Shown one piece after another: positions 1 to 5,825 of a DNA stretch of 16,554 nucleotides. Positions within the stretch are counted from its first letter, which is position 1; each line of letters opens with the position of its first letter. The stretch is from CAZMVU01 sp964569295 (GTDB lineage Bacteria; Hydrogenedentota; Hydrogenedentia; Hydrogenedentales; JAGMZX01). The notes beneath the pieces are model-generated. The model saw only the letters and a list, made by a program, of their open reading frames with translations, was not told where the DNA came from and did not search any database. The DNA lies in NCBI GenBank assembly GCA_964569295.1, contig CAZMVU010000104.1, forward strand, positions 1-16,554, given 5' to 3'. The position numbers and the translations under genes were made by a program.

Positions 1-107
1 TGGTATGGTACGGGCCGTTGGCCCTAAGAAACAGCCATGCTAGAGCTTACACAAGATGCCCGAATAACTTCTTGTTGTTCTTTATACGAGTCAGTGCCTA
101 AGGCACT
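1..107. other. Gene-free left edge with two small palindromes
   Basis: I see no convincing coding frame here. GGGCC-GTT-GGCCC (12-24) and AGTGCCT-A-AGGCACT (93-107) are small palindromes; the second abuts the large hairpin at 108-172. In a phage head operon the next head or tail gene would normally start within tens of bases downstream of the connector gene, which is this stretch read on the minus strand, and it does not. A gene could still begin left of the window. Confidence 0.4.
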
Positions 108-172
108 AACTCTGTTGTGGCCGGTCTGAGGAGTGGCGTGGCGCGGTCGGGAGACCGGCCACAACAAGAGTT
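108..172 (+). repeat. Intergenic hairpin repeat, copy A (possible terminator)
   Basis: The arms 108-127 and 152-172 are complementary over 20 bp with one bulged T, and the inner 15 bp (TGTTGTGGCCGGTCT) pair perfectly. Inside lies a second hairpin, CGGTC-GGGA-GACCG (144-157), which is the core shared with four other copies in this window (1857-1882, 2318-2362, 2367-2411, 2431-2478). The right arm overlaps the stop codon (TTA, 171-173) of the minus-strand connector gene, so it could also stop transcription. There is no T run, so an intrinsic terminator role is only a possibility. Confidence 0.7.
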
Positions 173-584
173 AATCCTCCCCGAGCACGGGCACGCTGTC
201 CGTCGCACGGAGGATGGCCCGGGGCGGCACAGCGGTCATGAGGGGCGCGAGGGTCTCCCATGCGCGTTTTTCTGTGTGGGCCGCGGCGGCCATGAGCGCG
301 GCGAAGCGATCGCCCTCCTCGAGGCGCTGCCCGCCGATGGCGATATGCTGCTGTGCAACGGCATCCCCCGAGGCCAGTGCCCGCAGCAACACCGCGCCAG
401 CCAGGAGCGTTTCGCCCAGCGCGAGACCGTCGGCCGGCGGATCGGTGTCGTGGGCGGGGTCGAGGGCGTGGAGAATCTGGGTGTGCGCATCGTCGATAGC
501 AGTGAGTACCAGCGTCGACGGTACGAGCGCGGTGTCGTGCGCATGGAAATGTTCGCGCACGGCAGCTTCGTTCGTATAGGCCAT
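171..584 (-). CDS. Small phage head-tail connector-like protein (tentative)
   Basis: This is a 137-residue acidic protein lying directly downstream of the major capsid gene, where phages usually encode head-tail connector (gp6/gp36-like) or neck proteins. The N-terminus MAYTNEAAVREHF and the following helical, Ala/Leu-rich stretch (about residues 25-120, including LLAGAVLLRALASGDA) fit an all-helical connector, but I recognise no diagnostic motif. No signal peptide or membrane segment is visible. The start is supported by a GGGAG ribosome site about 7 bases upstream. It is separated from the capsid gene by 82 bp holding a strong GC hairpin. The function is inferred from position and size; it could be another head accessory protein. 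Confidence 0.45.
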   Translation of the reverse strand: MAYTNEAAVREHFHAHDTALVPSTLVLTAIDDAHTQILHALDPAHDTDPPADGLALGETLLAGAVLLRALASGDAVAQQHIAIGGQRLEEGDRFAALMAAAAHTEKRAWETLAPLMTAVPPRAILRATDSVPVLGED

Positions 585-605
585 GGGGTTCTCCCGGGTT
601 CAGGG

Positions 606-644
606 CCGGGGCGCGGCGCGGTGGGAGGCGGTGCCGCGCCCCGG
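606..644. repeat. GC-rich hairpin between capsid and connector genes
   Basis: The arms CCGGGGCGCGGC (606-617) and GCCGCGCCCCGG (633-644) form a perfect 12-bp stem with a 15-base loop. It lies 22 bases past the capsid stop codon on the minus strand and could attenuate transcription, giving less connector than capsid protein. No T tract follows, so a classical intrinsic terminator is not shown. Confidence 0.55.
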
Positions 645-666
645 CAAGGCATCAACGGCCGTCCGG

Positions 667-1716
667 TTACGACCAGTCGCTGTTCACGACGACGCGGGCC
701 TTGTCGTAGAGCACCGCGAAGTCCGTGACGACCGTGAGGTAGGTGCGTTCCCACTGCTGGTTGATAAGCTTGTCGCTCTCGACCAGCAGGTCCTGCTCGG
801 TGATCTTCTGCACGGCGAAACCGGCATCGAGCACGGTGAGCTTCTTCGCCGCATGGTCCGGCATGGGCACGAGCTTCACGCCAAGCGGTGTGGGCAGGTT
901 GCCTGTCTTCGCGAAGTCGAAGAGTGCGCTGTCCTTGATCTCCGACAGGTTCAGGATAGCCTCCGCCGTGTCGGGGTCGGCGATCATGTGGGTCGGGGTG
1001 AAGTAGTGGTCCACTGACAGCTTGAGGAACCCGGCCACGAGGTCCGCATAGGCCCAGGTGTCGCTCGTGCCCGTGTTGATGGACACCGGCGAGGTATCCT
1101 CGCTCGCGCTGTCACCGGTGACCAGCACGGCGGCCAGGCGCGCGTCGAGGGCGCGGCCCATGCGCTCGCCGATGCGCTGCAAGTGTACGCGCAGCACGTC
1201 GACCGACATGCGCCGCACCACCTCGTAGGATGCGATGACACCGCGCCCCATCTTCGCCAGCCGCACGATACGATCGCCGTAGGTGATCTCGGACTCGGGA
1301 ATGCCCGCGCCCTCGGCCACCGCACGCAGCTCTTCCTCGGCTTCGCTCTCGTTCACGTAGGGAATGTCGTAGGCCGTGCCCGTGACCGCCTCGTCACGCG
1401 CGATGAGCTCGGGGTAGACCGGCTTGTGCCGCAGCCCCGTGAGCACCGCCTCGCGCACGATGTCGGGGAAGAGCCACTTCGCGTTCGGGTCGGAACCGAA
1501 GAACCGTTCGACGGTAACCTTGTTCAGGTCGACGCCGAATTCCTGCGCGCAGTAATCGGAGATGTCCGTGCCCAGTGCGCGGAAGTAATGGGCGTGGGTG
1601 AGCCCGAGGTTGCCCAGCGTGTCATAGAGCGCCTGGCCGCGCGTGGTGCGCAGCTTGTCCGCGGGCTGGCTGAGAAACGCCACCTGCTCGCGGATGATAC
1701 CGTCGTTATGTGCCAT
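667..1716 (-). CDS. Phage major capsid protein, HK97-fold type
   Basis: This 349-residue protein would be the main building block of the icosahedral shell. It is assigned from overall sequence character and operon position: portal, protease, decoration protein, capsid is the classic head order. The N-terminal about 110 residues are helical and charged. A middle segment contains MGRALDARLAAVLVTGD, followed by a Thr/Ser-rich loop. The C-terminal half resembles the capsid P and A domains (PLGVKLVPMPDHAA, then a closing beta region ending YDKARVVVNSDWS). The length is normal for the family. The start has an AAGGA site about 10 bases upstream. The frame is uninterrupted, so selection may still be acting on it. 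An encapsulin is an alternative HK97-fold shell, but the adjacent portal and prohead protease argue for a phage capsid. Confidence 0.78.
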   Translation of the reverse strand: MAHNDGIIREQVAFLSQPADKLRTTRGQALYDTLGNLGLTHAHYFRALGTDISDYCAQEFGVDLNKVTVERFFGSDPNAKWLFPDIVREAVLTGLRHKPVYPELIARDEAVTGTAYDIPYVNESEAEEELRAVAEGAGIPESEITYGDRIVRLAKMGRGVIASYEVVRRMSVDVLRVHLQRIGERMGRALDARLAAVLVTGDSASEDTSPVSINTGTSDTWAYADLVAGFLKLSVDHYFTPTHMIADPDTAEAILNLSEIKDSALFDFAKTGNLPTPLGVKLVPMPDHAAKKLTVLDAGFAVQKITEQDLLVESDKLINQQWERTYLTVVTDFAVLYDKARVVVNSDWS

Positions 1717-1737
1717 GGGTATGGATTCCTTGGTGGG

Positions 1738-1803
1738 TTGGGGAAAATGGGGACTGTACCAAGCGAGTCCCCGAGCGCGTGGACTGTGCCCATTCTTCCC
1801 TCG
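1738..1803. repeat. REP-like palindrome with GGGGACTGT motif
   Basis: There are nested inverted repeats in the capsid/decoration gap. GGGGACT (1750-1756) pairs with AGTCCCC (1766-1772), and the outer GGGAAAATGGG (from 1741) pairs imperfectly with CCCATTCTTCCC (ending 1800). The GGGGACTGTNCC/ATGGG signature resembles REP palindromes I recall as scattered through several bacterial genomes and associated with REP-type transposases. No transposase gene is present here. Confidence 0.5.
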
Positions 1804-1856
1804 TTCTGAAGTGGAGGTCTGGAGACAACAGGAAGAAGAAAATCTTCGATCGTGCG

Positions 1857-1882
1857 TGGTGGCTGGGTCGGGAGCCCCGCCA
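1857..1882 (+). repeat. Intergenic hairpin repeat, copy B
   Basis: GGGTC (1865-1869), GGGA loop (1870-1873) and GCCCC (1874-1878) form the core of the same family as copies A and E, with one mismatch in the stem. The outer arms TGGTGGC and GCCACA extend it, and the sequence upstream (CTTCGATCG) matches the CTTCGGTCG of copy E. It lies immediately downstream of the decoration-protein stop on the minus strand. Confidence 0.55.
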
Positions 1883-1890
1883 CATCACAC

Positions 1891-2271
1891 TTACAGCAGC
1901 ACGTGGACTTCCGAGGCCGTGGTGTCTACGTTGAGATTGACGCCCTTGCCATTGCCGCTGGCAGGCGCCTTCACGCTGCCCGCCGTGTCCGACGCGGCCA
2001 GCCCCGCGGCGCCGTCGACCGTCGGGGCGGTGCCGGTGTAGGCGAAGGTGCACACGCCGCGGACCTTGACCGGCAGGTGCTGGCCGTTGCCGGTTGCGCC
2101 GGCGAGGGCTTGGCCGAAGAGGGCGTCTTCCGCGGAAGTGGCGTTGGTCACGGTGTAGTTGTCCGTGAGGGCCACTGCGTCGCCCTTGCTGATGGCCACG
2201 TCGCCCGTGGCGGGGGTTTTGCAGGTGATGATAAGCTCGGTGATCACTCCGCCAATGTCGCCAAATGCCAT
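1891..2271 (-). CDS. Small capsid decoration / cement-type protein (DUF2190-like)
   Basis: This 126-residue protein lies between the protease and the capsid gene, the usual place for a head decoration (cement) protein that binds the outside of the shell and stabilises it. It is beta-rich, low in charge, and rich in Gly, Thr, Ala and Val. Elements such as GDVAISKGDAVAL, the LFGQALAGATGNGQHLPVKV stretch and GVCTFAY recall the DUF2190 fold. The frame is open a further 31 codons upstream, but that part reads through repeat DNA. I choose the ATG at 2271 because an AGGAGG site lies 9 bases before it. The assignment rests on composition and neighbours; no catalytic motif is expected. Confidence 0.6.
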   Translation of the reverse strand: MAFGDIGGVITELIITCKTPATGDVAISKGDAVALTDNYTVTNATSAEDALFGQALAGATGNGQHLPVKVRGVCTFAYTGTAPTVDGAAGLAASDTAGSVKAPASGNGKGVNLNVDTTASEVHVLL

Positions 2272-2317
2272 GATGAAATTCCTCCTCGCCCGGGTATGGG
2301 CGGTTGTTGGTCCAGGT

Positions 2318-2362
2318 GTTCTGGCCGGTCTCCCGGCCACGCCAGTCTTCAGACCGAAGGTC
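2318..2362 (-). repeat. Intergenic hairpin repeat, copy C
   Basis: This is one of two 45-bp direct repeats (period 49 bp) in the gap before the decoration gene. It contains a perfect GGCCGG/CCGGCC stem (2323-2328 and 2333-2338), loop GAGA on the minus strand, and a second small hairpin GACC-TTC-GGTC at its end (2352-2362 region). It differs from copy D at 4 of 45 positions. Confidence 0.75.
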
Positions 2363-2366
2363 AATC

Positions 2367-2411
2367 GTTCTGGCTGGTCTCCCGACCACGCCAGTCTTCA
2401 GACCGCAGGTC
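2367..2411 (-). repeat. Intergenic hairpin repeat, copy D
   Basis: This is the second 45-bp direct repeat. The core is TGGTC (2375-2379), a four-base loop and GACCA (2384-2388). Relative to copy C, C-to-T and G-to-A changes occur on opposite arms of the core, so the hairpin is kept, which suggests the structure matters. Confidence 0.75.
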
Positions 2412-2430
2412 TCCTCCTGGCATGCGGTTT

Positions 2431-2478
2431 GGGAGACCTTCGGTCGCGTGTGGTGGCTGGGTCAGGAGACCCGCCACA
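2431..2478 (+). repeat. Intergenic hairpin repeat, copy E
   Basis: This is an inverted copy relative to C and D. The core is GGGTC (2459-2463), AGGA loop and GACCC (2468-2472), perfectly paired. The outer arms TGTGG...GGC and GCCACA lengthen the stem, and the left part GACCTTCGGTC matches the tail of copy C in reverse. It sits 7 bases past the protease stop codon on the minus strand. Confidence 0.7.
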
Positions 2479-2484
2479 GTATCC

Positions 2485-3510
2485 TTACCCCCGCAGGATT
2501 TCCGCCGCCACGCCGCTGCGGTCCTCCGGCTCCGGCTCGAGCGGCTCGGGCTGCGACACCGGCTGCGGCGGGTACTTTGCGTCGAAACGCGCTTCATAGG
2601 CGCGCAGGTGCGCATGGATGGCGTCGAGGTTGAGGCCCGCCACGGTCTCGCGCCAGGCCGTCTCGTCGAAGGCGTCGCCGTCGAGTTCACGGCCGAGGCC
2701 GATGAGCCGCGCCGTGGCACGCTGCCGCGCCGACACGCCGTCGCGCACAAGTGCCGCCGCCTGCGCCATGTCCGCGTGGCACTCCGCCACCGCCGCCTCG
2801 ATCGCGCGCACGGCGGCGGCGCTCTCGGCTGACGCGGGGAGCGCTGGTTCGTCCTCGGGCGCCTCACGTTCCTCGAGCATCGCGAGCAGCGGCAACTCGC
2901 GCGCGTTGTCGGAGACGACGAACCGCGTGCCCTGCGAACCCGAGGCCACCACGCTGCCCTCGATCACCTCGACGACATTCCGCATGATGAAGTGGCATGC
3001 ACGCTCCTCGTAGACCCGGCCGGGCACATGGCCGCACGCGCGGATGTCGTTCCCGCATAGCGAGCACTCGGGCGTCTGGAACGAGAACCCGATGGACGTC
3101 TCGCGGTAAACACCGCCCTCGATGTTGCGGATGAAGCCTTCGTTCTCCGCAGTGCGCAGCACGTAGACCTCGCAGCGCACGGACACTACGCCCTCTTCCT
3201 CGTGCAGCCGCGAGCGGAAGAACGTCCCCCGCGGCAGCGACCCGCGCAGATCGTGCCGTTCCATGAGCGGACGCCCGGGCACAAGCTCGCTCACCTTGGC
3301 CAGCTCGTCTTCCGGGAAGCGGCTGTGGTGTTTGTCGACCTGGTTGTTGCACAGGTCCAGCGTGAACACGACAAACTCGTCGCGCGTGAGCGGGCGCAAC
3401 GCGAAGCGGTTCACCGCCTGCAAGGTGTCCTCGTCCGCGTGGGATTCCGGCGCCGCACGCACGCTTACCAAATACCCCTCGTGACGGAAGAAAAACGGTT
3501 CGTGGTCCAT
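2485..3510 (-). CDS. Prohead protease (S78-like) with C-terminal scaffold-like region
   Basis: This 341-residue protein would cleave the scaffold and capsid during head maturation. The protease domain is about residues 1-205. MERHDLRG supplies the likely catalytic His86 and RETSIGF the likely catalytic Ser139, both placed as in herpes/HK97-type S78 proteases. ECSLCGNDIRACGHVPG gives Cys149, Cys152, Cys159 and His161, with Cys172 nearby, a possible zinc knuckle of the kind seen in some phage proteases. EGSVVASGSQGTRF resembles the end of the domain. The remainder is acidic and helical (Ala/Glu-rich, about 215-340), like a fused scaffold. I choose ATG 3510 over the upstream 3534 because AGAAAGG (3518-3524) sits 7 bases before it. 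The next gene downstream is the decoration protein. Confidence 0.8.
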   Translation of the reverse strand: MDHEPFFFRHEGYLVSVRAAPESHADEDTLQAVNRFALRPLTRDEFVVFTLDLCNNQVDKHHSRFPEDELAKVSELVPGRPLMERHDLRGSLPRGTFFRSRLHEEEGVVSVRCEVYVLRTAENEGFIRNIEGGVYRETSIGFSFQTPECSLCGNDIRACGHVPGRVYEERACHFIMRNVVEVIEGSVVASGSQGTRFVVSDNARELPLLAMLEEREAPEDEPALPASAESAAAVRAIEAAVAECHADMAQAAALVRDGVSARQRATARLIGLGRELDGDAFDETAWRETVAGLNLDAIHAHLRAYEARFDAKYPPQPVSQPEPLEPEPEDRSGVAAEILRG

Positions 3511-3543
3511 GAAATAGCCTTTCTGAAGAAACAATCGCGGAAG

Positions 3544-3585
3544 CTGGGGGAAACTTCTTTTTGGGAAAAAAGAAGTTTCCCCCAG
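3544..3585. repeat. Perfect 19-bp stem hairpin between portal and protease genes
   Basis: CTGGGGGAAACTTCTTTTT (3544-3562) and its exact complement (3567-3585) enclose a 4-base loop. It lies 34 bases upstream of the protease start codon on the minus strand. It is markedly less GC-rich than the coding DNA around it. No T run follows on either strand, so a terminator role is uncertain; an inserted palindromic element or an mRNA processing site is also possible. Confidence 0.75.
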
Positions 3586-3625
3586 ACCCCCTTCAAGAAA
3601 AACCTGGATTGTCTTCTATAACGGC

Positions 3626-3677
3626 TTCTCTTTGGGAAAGAGCGCGAGAAAACCTCTTTCTCTTTTCCCAAAGAGAA
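3626..3677. repeat. Second long hairpin between portal and protease genes
   Basis: TTCTCTTTGGGAAAGAG (from 3626) pairs with CTCTTTTCCCAAAGAGAA (3660-3677) with one bulged base. The loop and right flank carry a further imperfect inverted copy (CTCGCGCTCTT-like, 3640-3652 against 3685-3697). Together with the hairpin at 3544-3585, about 140 of the 195 bases in this gap are foldback DNA. Confidence 0.65.
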
Positions 3678-3705
3678 AGGGTTGTCTCGCTCTTCCTTTT
3701 ATTCT

Positions 3706-4977
3706 TCACACCCCCAGGGCCTGGGCCGCCTGTTCCCGGTCGAGGAACCCACGGTCCATGAGCGCGAAGGCGTTTTCGATTTCTTTCGAGCGGGCCTGCG
3801 CTTCTTTCAGCACATCCGTGGTGCGGTTGGTGTGCATGTGGACTTTCGCCGTGGCCTCGCCCCACATGAGCGCGAGCTCGAAGTTGTAGAGCCGCTCGAG
3901 CATCCGCTGCACGCTGCGGTTGATCCCCTCGACCTGCCGGTTGATGATCTCGAACTGCGCCGTGCCATAGGTTTCCGTAGTACCGTAGTTGCGCCCGATC
4001 AGGATGGGCATGAGGTGCATGCCCGTGATCACCTGCTCCTCGACGGCCTTGTGGTTGTCGTAGAAAACCTGGCTGCGCTGATCGCCGCGAATAAGCTCGA
4101 TGTTCACGTTGTCATATGTGACCAGGTTCTGGTCCGGCTGCAGGCCGTTAAGCCGCTCCTGCAAGTCCGAGAAGTTACTACCGATCCGGGCCTGATAGGC
4201 CTCGACACTCTCACCCCGCTGGCGCTCTTCGGGCGTGTATTGCACGTGCAGCTTCGCATAGCCGGCGTTGTGCGTGGCCTTCGCCATGTCTTCCATGAGC
4301 CGCTGCTGAATCTTGATCACGAAGGGGATGCTGCGCAACATCGAGCGGCCGTAGGGATTCGTGCCGTCGCGATCGAGCCCGACGTAGACGAAGCGTTCCG
4401 CCGGCAGCCGAATCTCCGCGCCGCCGCGCACCTGGTAGGGTTGCAGCTTCCCGTCCTCGCGCTTGAACCGCACCGTCCACACGTCCACGGGCACCACGTC
4501 CCAGATGCTCTCCCGGCTCTGGCTCAGCACGATCTCGAACGCCGCCGCGCCGTAGGTGAAGAGCGAGGTGTAGAAGATATCGAGCAGGCCCTCCATGCCG
4601 CGGTCGCCGCCGTTCACGCGCTGGTCCAGGTCGGCCAGCAACCGTTTCGCCCGGTGCGCCGCCGCCTCGGAACTTGGCTCGATCACCTCGGCTTCGTAGC
4701 CGGTCTGGCACAGCCGTTTCCACGTCCACACGGCGTCGGAGACGTCGGGAATCGAATCGCGCAGGAACCGGTAGACCTGCAGCATCTCGAAGGGTGTCTG
4801 GTTTGGGAGCGGAAGAAACCAGTGCGATGCGCCGCCCCACAGCGCCACGTCTTCCGCGCGCGAAACCTGCCCGAACGCCGCCGCCGGGGGACGCGGCGCG
4901 GGTTTGAGACCCCGGGCCGGGCCTTCGCCTTTTCGTTGTTCCTTGTGCGGCCGGCGCCGCGGCCACCATCGTGCCAT
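3706..4977 (-). CDS. Phage portal protein
   Basis: This 423-residue protein would form the dodecameric ring at one vertex of the phage head through which DNA is packaged. It shows the usual portal layout: a variable basic N-terminus (1-35), a clip/stem-type core with DIFYTSLFTYGAAAFEIV and VPVDVWTVRFKREDGKLQPY, and the conserved FVYVGLDRDGTNPYGRSML turn before the long helix that lines the channel. The C-terminal part (RQVEGINRSVQRMLERLYNF) fits the crown/wing. The length is normal to slightly short. It is the first gene of the head module, yet no terminase large or small subunit precedes it. The next gene to the right is transcribed away from it and looks non-viral. The reading frame is intact. 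Confidence 0.85.
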   Translation of the reverse strand: MARWWPRRRPHKEQRKGEGPARGLKPAPRPPAAAFGQVSRAEDVALWGGASHWFLPLPNQTPFEMLQVYRFLRDSIPDVSDAVWTWKRLCQTGYEAEVIEPSSEAAAHRAKRLLADLDQRVNGGDRGMEGLLDIFYTSLFTYGAAAFEIVLSQSRESIWDVVPVDVWTVRFKREDGKLQPYQVRGGAEIRLPAERFVYVGLDRDGTNPYGRSMLRSIPFVIKIQQRLMEDMAKATHNAGYAKLHVQYTPEERQRGESVEAYQARIGSNFSDLQERLNGLQPDQNLVTYDNVNIELIRGDQRSQVFYDNHKAVEEQVITGMHLMPILIGRNYGTTETYGTAQFEIINRQVEGINRSVQRMLERLYNFELALMWGEATAKVHMHTNRTTDVLKEAQARSKEIENAFALMDRGFLDREQAAQALGV

Positions 4978-5095
4978 ACGCTGGGCTCCTTCCGGGGTTA
5001 CTGGTTATCGCTCAACGTCGTATGGACACATGTTGAAACCGGCCAGGGCGTGGAAATGGCGCTTGGCGTGCCTGCGCGTTGCGGGTGCAGGCTGC

Positions 5096-5101
5096 TATAA
5101 T
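5096..5101 (+). promoter_or_regulatory. Candidate -10 box upstream of the membrane-anchored gene
   Basis: There is an exact TATAAT, 45 bases before the ATG at 5147, in otherwise GC-rich DNA. No good -35 hexamer is found at 16-18 bases (TGCGCG is at the 17-base position), so this is a weak call. An AGGAG ribosome site (about 5132-5136) follows it. Confidence 0.35.
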
Positions 5102-5146
5102 GGCCGCGACCTATTGTGTCGCCGGCCATAAAGGAGTGCGTTTGGT

Positions 5147-5812
5147 ATGCGCGTGTTGTTTTTCATCATTGCCGTGGCGATCGTTGCTGTAGTGCTGGCG
5201 TTCGTTTACGGTGCCATCGAGGAGGAACCCGGAGGTGCCGATCGGCCGCCCGAGGAAGCCACGAAAGAAGAAGTCATGGAAGAGATAGCCCCCCTCCTCG
5301 ATCCCGTGCGCGGGCTGCTGCGTGCGGAAACGGGCGGTTATCACGATGCCATGCGCGAATCGATCGTGAGCGGCCTGCGCGACGCCAAAATGAAATACGC
5401 CGAGTCGCCCGGCGGCAAGAAGGCCTTCCAGGAGTTGTCGTGGGAAGTAGTGGGTATGGCGAAACAGGCGCGTGCGCAAGACCGCTGGCGCTTGGTGCAG
5501 GGCTTCGTTGACATTCACAACCTCCTGGGCATGGAAAGCGTGACCATCGAGCGGCTCGATGAAAGCGCCCGCAAACGCCTCGCCCAGCCGCTGGTTGAGG
5601 TCACCGGTGTTGTCGATGACGTGGCGAAAGAGCAGACCTACGTGTTCATGAACTTGCTCGATCGCGATACCCGCGAGATCAACCGCGTGAAAGCGCGCGT
5701 CGGGGAGACCGTGGGCGATCTGAAGGTGGTCGAAATCGTCGGGCGCAACAAGAAAGTGGTCCTCGAGTACTTGCCGATCGAAGGGCTTACATTCGAGGTG
5801 GACTTCTCCTGA
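5147..5812 (+). CDS. Membrane-anchored protein of unknown function
   Basis: I do not recognise this 221-residue protein. Residues 2-24 (RVLFFIIAVAIVAVVLAFVY) form one membrane helix or an uncleaved signal anchor, followed by an acidic linker (EEEPGGADRPPEEATKEEV). Residues 40-150 are mostly charged helix. The C-terminal about 65 residues (VTGVVDD, then RVKARVGETVGDLKVVEIVG and KKVVLEY) read as a small beta domain reminiscent of the periplasmic domains of PilP/GspC-type secretion proteins; that is only a resemblance. An AGGAG site precedes the start. Its stop lies 13 bases before the GH31 start, so the two are probably co-transcribed and both act outside the cytoplasmic membrane. Confidence 0.8.
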   Translation: MRVLFFIIAVAIVAVVLAFVYGAIEEEPGGADRPPEEATKEEVMEEIAPLLDPVRGLLRAETGGYHDAMRESIVSGLRDAKMKYAESPGGKKAFQELSWEVVGMAKQARAQDRWRLVQGFVDIHNLLGMESVTIERLDESARKRLAQPLVEVTGVVDDVAKEQTYVFMNLLDRDTREINRVKARVGETVGDLKVVEIVGRNKKVVLEYLPIEGLTFEVDFS

Positions 5813-5825
5813 CCCGGAGCATCCT

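Noticed and set aside
667..1716. Encapsulin nanocompartment shell
   Set aside because: HK97-fold shells include encapsulins, but the adjacent portal, prohead protease and decoration-type genes indicate phage origin, and no cargo protein with a targeting tail is seen.
1183..1809. 208-codon plus-strand frame over the capsid gene
   Set aside because: It is a shadow of the capsid coding frame with no plausible ribosome site or family resemblance.
1706..2389. Longer minus-strand frames through the repeat-filled decoration/capsid gaps
   Set aside because: They read through hairpin repeats and give SEDWRGRET-type repeat peptides; the AGGAGG-supported start at 2271 explains the real gene.
3682..5100. 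472-codon open frame on the plus strand
   Set aside because: It is antisense to the portal gene; the composition is His/Leu/Val-rich with no recognisable motif.
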